A stretch of 35,362 bases of DNA from Gracilibacteraceae bacterium (lineage in GTDB: Bacteria > Bacillota > Desulfitobacteriia > Desulfitobacteriales > Syntrophobotulaceae). A program made the translations under genes and the position numbers. Below are positions 1-8,948 of this stretch, piece after piece. The stretch is from NCBI GenBank assembly GCA_031270805.1, contig JAISWK010000154.1:1-35362 (forward strand). Direction: 5' to 3'. Numbering within the stretch: position 1 is the first letter of the stretch; the number at the start of each line of letters is the position of its first letter. The notes below the pieces were generated by a model that worked only from the letters and a program-made list of their open reading frames with translations, was not told the origin of the DNA and did no database searches.

Positions 1-11
1 CGGCGCAAATG

Positions 12-242
12 GATTCTGCGACGGAGGCGCGACCCCCGGTAATGACCCCGGCGCGCCTCCGCGCAGAATGACAAAAAGGGATGACTTACCAGTACCAGCG
101 GCTCGGGGCTCGCTGGGTACGTCTCTCGCAATCCGCCCGTTGGTTTTCGGGACCCGGGGGGTGCGGGACGCCGTGGGCGTGGGCGGCGTCCCTACGACAG
201 AGTAGACTCCATTCGGCAGGGCAGAATGGAGTCTCCTCTGTC
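12..242. repeat. Upstream nested palindromes of the dispersed intergenic family
   Basis: attctgcg...cgcagaat arms near 12-69; gggacgcc...ggcgtccc plus cctacg core; gacagagtagactccattc (196-214) vs gaatggagtctcctctgtc (224-242), one mismatch. Confidence 0.7.
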
Positions 243-362
243 TTTTCCACTTTCCTCACATCATAGCCAATTCTGATAGTGCAATAAATTATTATGATTT
301 TACATACAGTCTGAATGATGTTTTAATGGAAGCACAGGAGGGATGGCAAAGGGGGTGGCGAC

Positions 363-557
363 ATGTATATTGTGTCTATTGATGATGATCAGTGTTCCGG
401 CTGTGACTCGTGCGCCGACGGTTGTCCGGCCCGAATTTTGAGTTTTGACCGCAGCAGGGGCAAGGCGTATGTATCGGGCGACGAGGCGGAATGTATGGGG
501 TGCGAAGCCTGCGTGGCAGTATGTCCGGGCGGGGCGATCATAATAACTGAGATGTAA
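363..557 (+). CDS. 2x[4Fe-4S] ferredoxin, first gene of the dsr locus
   Basis: Two CxxCxxCxxxC motifs ([24 protein letters not shown]); 64 aa; immediately upstream of dsrA. Confidence 0.9.
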   Translation: MYIVSIDDDQCSGCDSCADGCPARILSFDRSRGKAYVSGDEAECMGCEACVAVCPGGAIIITEM

Positions 558-580
558 CTTGTAGTAACAGGAGGCTGTTT

Positions 581-1810
581 ATGGAGGAAGAAAGAAAAAC
601 TCCCCGGCTGGACGAACTGGAGCGCGGCCCGTGGCCAAGTTTTGTCACAGAAATCAAGCGGGCGGCGGTTAAGAGCGAAGCGGCCGATGATTTACTCGGT
701 TTGCTGGAAAAATCTTATGAAGACAAGGTCGGACATTGGAAGCATGGCGGCATCGTCGGCGTAAAAGGTTACGGCGGCGGCGTCATCGGTCGTTACACCG
801 ATATGCCGGAGGAATTTCCGCATTTGCGCGAGTTTCACACGATGCGGCTCAATCAGCCCAGCGGCTGGTTTTACACATCGGAAGCCCTGCGGAAAATCTG
901 TGATATTTGGGAAAAGCACGGCAGCGGCCTGACTAATTTTCATGGTTCCACCGGCGACGTTATTCTGCTGGGAACCACGACGAGCGAGTTGCAGCCGACC
1001 TTTGACGAATTCAGCGACGCCGGATTCGATCTGGGCGGTTCCGGTTCCGATCTCCGCTCGCCCAGCTGCTGCGTGGGGCCCGGCCGCTGCGAATTTGCCT
1101 GTTATGATACGTTGGATATGTGCTTTGATCTGACGAACGAGTATCAGGACGAGTTGCACCGCCCGATGTGGCCCTATAAATTCAAAATCAAAATGTCCGG
1201 TTGCGCCAACGACTGCGTCGCCGCCATCGCCCGCGCCGACCTCTCGGTTATCGGCACTTGGCGGGATTGTATCAGGATTGACCAGGACGAGGTGAAAGCC
1301 TATGCGGCCGGCGGTCTGGACATCCAGACGGCCGTCTGTGACAAATGTCCGACCCGGGCGCTGCATTTCAACGCCCGCAGCGGCGAACTGAGCGTGGACG
1401 GCGAAGACTGCTCCCGCTGTATGCACTGCGTCAACGTGATGACAAAGGCGATCCGGCAGGGGCGGGAAAAAGGCGCGACGCTTCTGATCGGCGCCAAGTC
1501 CACGATTGTCAAATCAGCGTTCCTCTCCTGGGTCGTCGTGCCTTTTATGAAGCTGGAATCCCCTTACACGGAGTTCAAAGAACTGCTGAGCCGGATTTGG
1601 GATTGGTGGGATGAAAACGGCAAGACTAGGGAAAGAATCGGCGAACTGATTTACCGGGTCGGGATGGGTGAGTTCTTGCGGGCGGTTGGTCTGCCCCCCG
1701 TTCCGCAGATGGTTTTTCGCCCGCGGGCCAATCCGTATGTTTTCTGGCCGGAGGATGAGATCGTGAAGCAGGAGCAGCAAGCGGCGCCCCCCGAGAGCGG
1801 GCAGGAGTGA
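581..1810 (+). CDS. dsrA: Dissimilatory sulfite reductase alpha subunit
   Basis: Siroheme/FeS cysteine motifs ([44 protein letters not shown]) plus inserted ferredoxin domain ([20 protein letters not shown]); RBS aggaggc upstream. Confidence 0.95.
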   Translation: MEEERKTPRLDELERGPWPSFVTEIKRAAVKSEAADDLLGLLEKSYEDKVGHWKHGGIVGVKGYGGGVIGRYTDMPEEFPHLREFHTMRLNQPSGWFYTSEALRKICDIWEKHGSGLTNFHGSTGDVILLGTTTSELQPTFDEFSDAGFDLGGSGSDLRSPSCCVGPGRCEFACYDTLDMCFDLTNEYQDELHRPMWPYKFKIKMSGCANDCVAAIARADLSVIGTWRDCIRIDQDEVKAYAAGGLDIQTAVCDKCPTRALHFNARSGELSVDGEDCSRCMHCVNVMTKAIRQGREKGATLLIGAKSTIVKSAFLSWVVVPFMKLESPYTEFKELLSRIWDWWDENGKTRERIGELIYRVGMGEFLRAVGLPPVPQMVFRPRANPYVFWPEDEIVKQEQQAAPPESGQE

Positions 1811-1816
1811 AATTAA

Positions 1817-2872
1817 ATGGCAAAAACTGACAAAGGGCCCCCGGATTACAGGCAGTTCCTGCCTCCGATTATCAAAGAGAATTACGGCAAATGGAAATAT
1901 CATGAACATGTAAAGCCCGGAGTGCTTAAACATGTCGGCGAGACGGGCGAGCTTTACAGCATCCGCGTCGGTTCGCCCCGCCTGGTCAGCGTGGATTTCA
2001 TCCGCGATATTTGCGACTTGGCCGATGAATTCTGTGACGGACACCTCCGTTTTACAAGCAGAAACAATATTGAGTTTCTCACGCCGGATCAGGCGAAAGT
2101 CGATCCCTTGATTGAGGCTTGCCGGGCCAAAGGTCTGCCGGTTGGCGGCACCGGCAAGGCCATGAGCAATATTGTCCATACCCAGGGCTGGATCCACTGC
2201 CACACGCCGGCCACGGACGCTTCCGGCATCGTCAAGGCGGTCATGGATGATCTTTTTGAGTATTTCACCCGGGACGACCTGCCCAATAAACTGACGGTGG
2301 CCATGGCCTGCTGCCTGAATATGTGCGGCGCCGTCCATTGCAGCGACATCGCCATCCTGGGCGTACACCGCACCGTGCCGCGGATCAATCATGACATTAT
2401 TCGCAAGGGTACGGAGATCCCCAGCTTGGTCGCCTGCTGTCCGACGGCGGCCATCCGGCCGGATCCGAAAAACAAGAGCGTCTCCCTGCATAACGCCCGC
2501 TGCATGTACTGCGGTAACTGTTATACCATGTCGCCGGGGATGGAAATCATGGACGCCGCCAACGACGGGATCGCTATTCTGGTAGGGGGCAAGGTTTCCA
2601 ACGCCCGCTCCGCCCCCAGTTTTTCCCGCATGGTCATTCCGTTCCTGCCGAACAACCCGCCGCGCTGGCCGGAGACCACGGAAGCCGTCCGCCACATCGT
2701 TGAGATCTGGGTGCGGCAGGCCCGAAAAGGAGAGCGCGTCGGCGAATGGATCGAGCGCATCGGTTGGGAACGGTTTTTCACCCTGGCCGACATTCCCTTC
2801 TCGGATAAGCTCATCGACGACTACGTTTTTTCCCGGGAAACTTATCGGACGACAGCCGCCTTCAAGTATTGA
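1817..2872 (+). CDS. dsrB: Dissimilatory sulfite reductase beta subunit
   Basis: DsrB-like [51 protein letters not shown], and ferredoxin domain [16 protein letters not shown]. Confidence 0.95.
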   Translation: MAKTDKGPPDYRQFLPPIIKENYGKWKYHEHVKPGVLKHVGETGELYSIRVGSPRLVSVDFIRDICDLADEFCDGHLRFTSRNNIEFLTPDQAKVDPLIEACRAKGLPVGGTGKAMSNIVHTQGWIHCHTPATDASGIVKAVMDDLFEYFTRDDLPNKLTVAMACCLNMCGAVHCSDIAILGVHRTVPRINHDIIRKGTEIPSLVACCPTAAIRPDPKNKSVSLHNARCMYCGNCYTMSPGMEIMDAANDGIAILVGGKVSNARSAPSFSRMVIPFLPNNPPRWPETTEAVRHIVEIWVRQARKGERVGEWIERIGWERFFTLADIPFSDKLIDDYVFSRETYRTTAAFKY

Positions 2873-2903
2873 GCAAGCAAATTCAGTCAGGAGCGTGAAA
2901 GCA

Positions 2904-3125
2904 ATGGACAAAGGCCCGGCTAACCCCGAAATCAAGGAAAAGGTTTTACAGTATTTGGATACGGTGGAGAAAGCCAAAAGCAAGGATATTGCCAAAGCAA
3001 TCGGAGAGGAAAAGGGCGCCGTGGATTTGGCCGTCAAAGAACTCTCCATGGAAGACAAGGTGGAGTACCTCTATATCACGACGACTTTTGTGGCGCTGAA
3101 AGGCAAGGTCGGCGCCCCGGCGTGA
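2904..3125 (+). CDS. dsrD: DsrD-like winged-helix protein (divergent)
   Basis: 73 aa directly downstream of dsrB; DsrD-like pattern KEKVLQYLDT...KSKDIAKAIGE...VEYLYITTTFVALKGK. Confidence 0.8.
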   Translation: MDKGPANPEIKEKVLQYLDTVEKAKSKDIAKAIGEEKGAVDLAVKELSMEDKVEYLYITTTFVALKGKVGAPA

Positions 3126-3640
3126 GCAAGCGAGGCGGAACGGCGGCGGGGGCGATGCAATTATCAATTTATGATGTGCTGGAAGAGAAAAAACCGGGTA
3201 TTCTGAAACGCTGGCGCCAGGCGATCGCCGGGCGGGGTGAAACAGAGCCGTTCGCGGGCGCGCCCGGGGGCAGCCGCTTTACAAACCCCGCCCGCCATAC
3301 GGTCGAGCAGGCGGCGGCGGATATCTTCGCTTGGCTGACGGAGCGGGAGAGTCCGGCGGAGCTGAAACCGGTTCTGCGTGACATCTGTCAGCTCAAGGCG
3401 GTTCAGGACGCCGCCCCGGGCCAGGCGCTGGCTTTTATCTTTGAACTGAAGGATATTCTGGACGCGGAGTTGACGAATAGCGACGGCTCAATGACCTGGT
3501 CCGCCGAGGTCAGAAAAATCGAACGGCGGATTGACGAAATTATGTTGACGGCCTTTGATCTGTACGCGGAGCAGCAGCGGCGGATTTCTGATATTCGCCT
3601 GGCCGAGATGAAAAGGGCGCGGGGGAGGGAAGCGGTATGA
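3122..3640 (+). CDS. RsbRD N-terminal-like domain protein
   Basis: 172 aa helical protein (VLEEKKPGILKRWRQAI...FTNPARHTVEQAAADIFAWL...), GTG start overlapping the dsrD stop, directly upstream of dsrM. Confidence 0.65.
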   Translation: MSKRGGTAAGAMQLSIYDVLEEKKPGILKRWRQAIAGRGETEPFAGAPGGSRFTNPARHTVEQAAADIFAWLTERESPAELKPVLRDICQLKAVQDAAPGQALAFIFELKDILDAELTNSDGSMTWSAEVRKIERRIDEIMLTAFDLYAEQQRRISDIRLAEMKRARGREAV

Positions 3641-4632
3641 AGATCTGGCCCTCTTTTCTGGCGGCCCTGGCCCTGGTTTTGCTGGCCTGGGCGGGGGTGG
3701 GCCTTTTTCACTGGCAGACCCTGTTCGGCGTCGTCATTCCCTACCTGGCTTTCCTGACCTTTGTCGCCGGTTTCATCCGCCGCGTCGTCCTGTGGGGCCG
3801 GTCGGCCGTACCCTTTCGGATTCCGACTACCTGCGGCCAGCAGAAAACCCTGCCATGGATTAAACAGGATAAACTGGAAAATCCTTCTTCGCCCTGGCAG
3901 GTTCTGGGGCGGATGTGCCTGGAGGTTTTCCTGTTTCGTTCCCTTTTTCGCAATATCCGGACGGAGAAGCGCGGCGCGGCCTTGGGCTTCGGTTCGGCGA
4001 AATGGCTCTGGCTGGGCGGTCTGGTCTTTCACTGGTCGATGCTGATCATCCTGCTCCGGCATCTGCGCCTGTTCCTGAATCCGGTTCCGGCCCCGATCCG
4101 GGGGCTGGAGGCGCTTGACAGTTTTTTACAAATCGGGGCGCCGCTGCTCTATATTACCGACCTGACCATTGTTTTTGCCCTGACTTATCTTTTCCTGCGC
4201 CGCGTCGTCGTCCCCAGTGTCAGGTATATTTCCCAGCCCGCCGATTACTTCCCCTTGCTGCTCCTTTTGGCGGCGGCGCTCAGCGGCATACTGATGCGCT
4301 GGTTCTTCCGGGTCGATATTCGCGCGGTCAAAGAACTGACGATGGGCCTGGTTACTTTCCATCCGCTTCCGCCCGGGCAGCTTTCCATCGGCGTGATCTT
4401 TTATATCCATATTTTTCTCGTCTCCTGTCTTTTCGCTTATTTTCCCTGGAGCAAGCTCATGCACGCGGGCGGCGTTTTCCTCAGTCCCACGCGCAATATG
4501 AGCAATAACAGCCGCGCCGTTCGCCACGTCAACCCCTGGAATTATCCGGTCAAAACCCACGCTTACGCAGAGTACGAGGAACAGTTCCGGGAGAAAATGC
4601 GTAAAGCCGGCTTACCGTTAGAAACGGAGTGA
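3637..4632 (+). CDS. dsrM: DsrM, membrane cytochrome b subunit of DsrMKJOP (NarI-like)
   Basis: Multi-TM; characteristic C-terminus FLSPTRNMSNNSRAVRHVNPWNYPVKTHAYAEYEEQFREKMRKAGLP. Confidence 0.95.
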   Translation: MKIWPSFLAALALVLLAWAGVGLFHWQTLFGVVIPYLAFLTFVAGFIRRVVLWGRSAVPFRIPTTCGQQKTLPWIKQDKLENPSSPWQVLGRMCLEVFLFRSLFRNIRTEKRGAALGFGSAKWLWLGGLVFHWSMLIILLRHLRLFLNPVPAPIRGLEALDSFLQIGAPLLYITDLTIVFALTYLFLRRVVVPSVRYISQPADYFPLLLLLAAALSGILMRWFFRVDIRAVKELTMGLVTFHPLPPGQLSIGVIFYIHIFLVSCLFAYFPWSKLMHAGGVFLSPTRNMSNNSRAVRHVNPWNYPVKTHAYAEYEEQFREKMRKAGLPLETE

Positions 4633-6263
4633 AACAAATGGCCAGAGCGCCAAAAGCACCGAAAGCGGAAGAACTGCTCGATTTTGATTTCAGCCCGCCC
4701 GCCGCCGACTGGATGGAGACGCCGGTGGATTTCAAACCGGGAACCTTTTGTTACGGCGCCAAGGGTAAAAACCTGGACATTATGGATTTGCCCAATGCCC
4801 GCGACTGGTCGCCCACGGACGAGGATTGGCGGCTGCCGGCCGAATGGCAGGGAACGATCATCGAAGGTCTGGCCGACCGGATGAAGAAATACCGCTCCTT
4901 CCGTCTTTTTTTGGATATATGCGTCCGCTGCGGCGCCTGCGCGGATAAATGCCATTTTTATCTGGGATCGGGCGATCCGAAGAATATGCCCGTTCTGCGG
5001 GCGGAGCTCCTGCGCTCGGTCTACCGCCGGTATTTTACCCGGCCGGGCAAATTGTTCGGCCGCCTGGCCGGGGCCCGCGATCTCACCGTGGATGTCCTCA
5101 AGGAATGGTGGTACTACTTTTTTCAATGTACCGAATGCCGCCGCTGTTCCGTTTTTTGCCCTTATGGCATCGACCAGGCGGAGATCACGCTTATGGGCCG
5201 GGAACTGCTTAATCTCCTGGGCCTGAATACCGACTGGATTGCCGGCCCCGTAGCCAATTGTTTTATGAACGGCAACCATGTGGGGCTGGAACCGCAGACG
5301 ATCATGAGCAATGTGGAGTTCCTGCTGGAAGATATTGAGACGATCACCGGCCGCCATATCGAACCTTCCTTTAACCGCAAAGGGGCGGAGATACTTTTTG
5401 TCGCCCCTTCCGGCGACCTTTACGCCGAGCCGGGCACTTACACCTGCATGGGCTACCTGATGCTTTTTGACCAGCTGGGCCTGGATTATACGATGAGCAC
5501 TTACGCCTCCGAAGGCGGCAATTTCGGCTTTTTCACCTCCAATGAAACGGCGAAAAGGCTCAACGCCAAAATATACGCCGAGGCCAGGCGGCTGGGGGTT
5601 AAATGGATTTTGGGCGGGGAATGCGGGCATATGTGGCGCCTGGTTAACCAATATATGGATACCTGGAACGGCCCGGCTGACTTCCTGGAACAGCCGGTTT
5701 CGCCGGTGACCGGGACGAAATTTACCAACGCGGCTGCGACCAGGATGGTGCATATCACCGAGTTTACCGCCGACCTGCTTTACCACAATAAGATTAAGGT
5801 CGATAAAAGCCGCAACGACCATCTGGTTATCACTTACCACGATTCCTGCAACACCGCGCGGGGTATGGGACTGCTGGAAGAACCGCGTTATATCCTGCGC
5901 CGGATTTGCAATAATTTTGTCGAAATGCCGGAGGACACGATCCGGGAAAAAACTTTTTGCTGCGGCAGCGGCGCCGGCCTGAACGCCGGGGAAAACATGG
6001 AACTCCGTCTGCGCGGCGGATTTCCCCGGGCCAATGCGGTGAAGTATGTCCGGGAGAAACATGGAGTCAATGTCCTGGCCAATATCTGCGCCCTGGATCG
6101 GGCCTCTTTGCCGGCACTGATGGATTATTGGGTTCCCGGCGTCAAAGTGATGGGCGTACATGAACTGCTCGGCAACGCCCTGGTGCTGGACGGGGAAATC
6201 GAGCGGACGCTGGATCTGCGCAGTGACGATTTGCCGGGAAAGGAGGAGGAAGCAATTGTATAA
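4629..6263 (+). CDS. dsrK: DsrK, HdrD-like Fe-S subunit
   Basis: CVRCGACADKCHFY, CTECRRCSVFCPYGIDQAEITLMGRELL, and CCG motif TFCCGSGAGLNAGEN. Confidence 0.95.
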   Translation: MKQMARAPKAPKAEELLDFDFSPPAADWMETPVDFKPGTFCYGAKGKNLDIMDLPNARDWSPTDEDWRLPAEWQGTIIEGLADRMKKYRSFRLFLDICVRCGACADKCHFYLGSGDPKNMPVLRAELLRSVYRRYFTRPGKLFGRLAGARDLTVDVLKEWWYYFFQCTECRRCSVFCPYGIDQAEITLMGRELLNLLGLNTDWIAGPVANCFMNGNHVGLEPQTIMSNVEFLLEDIETITGRHIEPSFNRKGAEILFVAPSGDLYAEPGTYTCMGYLMLFDQLGLDYTMSTYASEGGNFGFFTSNETAKRLNAKIYAEARRLGVKWILGGECGHMWRLVNQYMDTWNGPADFLEQPVSPVTGTKFTNAAATRMVHITEFTADLLYHNKIKVDKSRNDHLVITYHDSCNTARGMGLLEEPRYILRRICNNFVEMPEDTIREKTFCCGSGAGLNAGENMELRLRGGFPRANAVKYVREKHGVNVLANICALDRASLPALMDYWVPGVKVMGVHELLGNALVLDGEIERTLDLRSDDLPGKEEEAIV

Positions 6264-6654
6264 AGGCGGCGGGATCATCGTCGGGTTGACCGTTTTCTGC
6301 CTGGTGGCGACGGCGCCTTTCCTGTTGAATATCGGCCGGGCGGCGGAGAGCGGCCCGACCCTGAGTCTGGACACGCCGGCCATCCACCTGCTCTCCGACC
6401 CCAGCTGCGTGGAGTCCGCGAGCTATATGCGGGCCGAACACATGCGCCTCCTGGCCGAATGGCGCGATCAGGCCGTGCGCGAGGGGCGGAGCGAATATGT
6501 GAACAGCGCCGGGGCAATATTTGCCCTCAGCCTGGAGGAAAGCTGTCTCCAATGCCACTCCAACCGGGCGGAGTTTTGCGACGCCTGCCACAATTACGCG
6601 GCGGTGGAGCCTTATTGCTGGGAATGTCATGACGGAGGGGCGACCGGGTCATGA
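6256..6654 (+). CDS. dsrJ: DsrJ, triheme cytochrome c (TTG start)
   Basis: TTG at 6256 (LYKGGGIIVGLTVF...) preceded by aggaggagga; three CxxCH motifs (CLQCH, CDACH, CWECH); DPSCVESASYMRAEHMRLLAEWRDQAVR as in DsrJ. Confidence 0.9.
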   Translation: MYKGGGIIVGLTVFCLVATAPFLLNIGRAAESGPTLSLDTPAIHLLSDPSCVESASYMRAEHMRLLAEWRDQAVREGRSEYVNSAGAIFALSLEESCLQCHSNRAEFCDACHNYAAVEPYCWECHDGGATGS

Positions 6655-7433
6655 AAAGACGCGAGTTTATCAAGGGCGGACTCCTGCTGGGCGCCGCCGG
6701 GTTGGGCGGCGCGCTGAGTCTCGGCGCTCTCCGGCCGGCCGCTGCTCTCCCGCCAACCGGGGCTGCGTCGGGCGCCCGGCGCTGGGGTCTGGTCATTGAT
6801 CTGGATAAATACAATCAGAGCGCCGACAGGGAAAAAATCGCGGCCCTCTGTCACCGCCGTCACAATGTCCCGGACATCCCGGATACGAAAACCGAGATCA
6901 AATGGATCTGGGAGGATGATTTTGCCCATAGCTTCGCGGAGATGGAAAGCCCTTACCTGAGCGACCGGATCAAGGAAATGCGCTTCCCGGTGCTTTGCAA
7001 CCATTGCGCCGAACCGGCCTGCGTGAAGGTCTGTCCGACCCAGGCGACTTTTCAGCGGCCGGACGGGATCGTCAATATGGATTACCATCGCTGCATCGGC
7101 TGTCGTTTTTGCATGGCCGGCTGCCCGTTCGGGGCGCGCAGCTTCAATTTCTTTGACCCGCGCCCGTATATCGCCGAGATTGATCCCCTTTATCCGACCC
7201 GCACCGGCGGCGTCGTGGAAAAATGCACCTTCTGCGTGGAACGCCTGACGGCGGGGCTGCCGCCTTACTGCGTCGAGGCGGCGGCGGGGGCGATCATCTT
7301 CGGTGATTTGAGTGACCCGGCCTCGGAAGCGCGCCGGGCCCTGGCTTCCGGTTTCGCGATCCGGCGCAAAGCGGAGTTGGGGACGGAGCCCTCTGTCTAC
7401 TATCTTCTGGGGGGAGGCGGAGGCGATGCTTGA
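6651..7433 (+). CDS. dsrO: DsrO, periplasmic ferredoxin with Tat-type signal
   Basis: N-terminal MKRREFIKGGLLLGAAGLGG twin-arginine signal; multiple 4Fe-4S motifs (CNHCAEPACVKVCPTQA, CIGCRFCMAGCPFGARSF). Confidence 0.93.
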   Translation: MKRREFIKGGLLLGAAGLGGALSLGALRPAAALPPTGAASGARRWGLVIDLDKYNQSADREKIAALCHRRHNVPDIPDTKTEIKWIWEDDFAHSFAEMESPYLSDRIKEMRFPVLCNHCAEPACVKVCPTQATFQRPDGIVNMDYHRCIGCRFCMAGCPFGARSFNFFDPRPYIAEIDPLYPTRTGGVVEKCTFCVERLTAGLPPYCVEAAAGAIIFGDLSDPASEARRALASGFAIRRKAELGTEPSVYYLLGGGGGDA

Positions 7434-8616
7434 AAAAGCCTTGAGCGGCAGCCGGCGTTATTATGGCTGGCTGGCTTTTCTGGGAATAGTGATCGTCGTT
7501 GGTGTGATCGCCTACTGCCGGCAGTTTTCCCATGGTCTGGGCCTTACCGGCATGAGCCGGGACGTCACCTGGGGTTTGTATATCTCCCAGTTCACTTTTT
7601 TGGTCGGGGTCGCCGCCTCCGGGGTCATGGTCGCTATTCCCTACTACCTGCATAATTATAAGGCCTTCGCCAAGATCGTCATTCTCGGGGAATTTTTGGC
7701 TGTCGCGGCCGTGCTTATGGCGATGCTCTTTATCTTCGTCGATTTAGGCCAGCCGGTGCGCGTCTTGAACGTGCTGCTCCATCCGACACCCCATTCCGTC
7801 ATGTTCTGGGATATGTGCGTCTTGTGCGGTTACCTCGTCCTGAACATCCTCATCGGCTGGACGGCGCTGGGCGCGGAGAAAAAAGGCTTCCCCCCGCCGC
7901 GCTGGACGAAAACACTGGCCTATATAGCGATCCCCTGGGCCGTGAGTATTCACACCGTGACCGCCTTTCTCTACGCCGGCCTGCCCGGCCGTTACTACTG
8001 GCTTTCGGCGATTATGGCCGCCCGCTTTCTCTCGTCGGCTTTTGCCGCCGGGCCGGCGCTTTTGATCCTGCTCTGTCTGATCGTGCGCCGCTATAGCTCG
8101 TTCAAGGCTTCCGACGAGTCGATCGGCGCTCTGGCCAAGATTGTCTGTTACGCTATGATTACCAATGTTTTCTTTTTCCTGCTCGAAGTATTCACCGCCT
8201 TTTACAGCAATATCCCGGGCCATAAAGCCGCGTTGCTCTACTTGTTCTTTGGTCTGGAAGGGCACGCCAACCTCGTGCCTTTTATGTGGCTTGCCGCCCT
8301 GCTGGCTTTTTTTGGTATCCTGCTCCTCACGGTGCCCAAGTGGCGGCGGGGGAAAAAAACGCTGCCGGCGGCTTTGGTCGCCGTCTTTGCCGCTTGCTGG
8401 CTGGATAAAGGCCTGGGGCTTATTCTGGGCGGTTTTGTCCCCAATTCCTTCGAGCGGGTCGTCGAATATATCCCCACAGTGAATGAAATACTGGTCGTGA
8501 TGGGCGTCTATGGAATCGGCTTTTTTGTGCTGACGATTCTGTACAAGGTCGCCGTGGCGATCAGGGAGACCGGGAAGGGCGGGCCTGAGGCCCCGACTCC
8601 GCTCCCTGAGCAATAA
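7426..8616 (+). CDS. dsrP: DsrP, NrfD-family membrane subunit
   Basis: ATG at 7426 (MLEKALSGSRRYYGWLAF); about ten hydrophobic segments with NrfD-like pattern (LGQPVRVLNVLLHPTPHSVMFWDM). Confidence 0.92.
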   Translation: MLEKALSGSRRYYGWLAFLGIVIVVGVIAYCRQFSHGLGLTGMSRDVTWGLYISQFTFLVGVAASGVMVAIPYYLHNYKAFAKIVILGEFLAVAAVLMAMLFIFVDLGQPVRVLNVLLHPTPHSVMFWDMCVLCGYLVLNILIGWTALGAEKKGFPPPRWTKTLAYIAIPWAVSIHTVTAFLYAGLPGRYYWLSAIMAARFLSSAFAAGPALLILLCLIVRRYSSFKASDESIGALAKIVCYAMITNVFFFLLEVFTAFYSNIPGHKAALLYLFFGLEGHANLVPFMWLAALLAFFGILLLTVPKWRRGKKTLPAALVAVFAACWLDKGLGLILGGFVPNSFERVVEYIPTVNEILVVMGVYGIGFFVLTILYKVAVAIRETGKGGPEAPTPLPEQ

Positions 8617-8633
8617 ATAAGGAGGAAAAGAAA

Positions 8634-8948
8634 ATGGCTGAATTAGTGGTTGGAGATCGCAAACTGCTCTTAGACGAAGACGGTTTTTTGGACAGCGCCG
8701 ATGAATGGGATGAGGAAGTCGCCCAGAAACTGGCGGAAACCGAAGAAGTGGAACTGACGGAGGAACACTGGGCCATCATCAATTATCTGCGGAATTACTA
8801 CGCCGAATTCAGCGTAGCGCCGATGGTGCGCCGGATGCTGAAGGATGTAAAAAAATCCCAGTCTGAGATTTACGAACTATTTCCCAGCGGTCCCGGCAAG
8901 GGCGCCTGCAAGATTGCCGGCTTGCCGAAACCGACCGGTTGCGTGTGA
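8634..8948 (+). CDS. dsrC: DsrC, sulfur-carrier protein
   Basis: C-terminal arm GPGKGACKIAGLPKPTGCV retains both conserved cysteines, including the penultimate one. Confidence 0.96.
   Translation: MAELVVGDRKLLLDEDGFLDSADEWDEEVAQKLAETEEVELTEEHWAIINYLRNYYAEFSVAPMVRRMLKDVKKSQSEIYELFPSGPGKGACKIAGLPKPTGCV

Noticed and set aside
1514-3058. 514-aa minus-strand ORF across dsrA/dsrB
   Set aside because: Shadow ORF in GC-rich coding DNA; the opposite strand carries clear DsrA/DsrB/DsrD motifs and the protein is low-complexity in character.
4563-6383. 606-aa minus-strand ORF opposite dsrK
   Set aside because: Antisense shadow of dsrK; no recognisable domain, while the + strand has strong Fe-S motifs.
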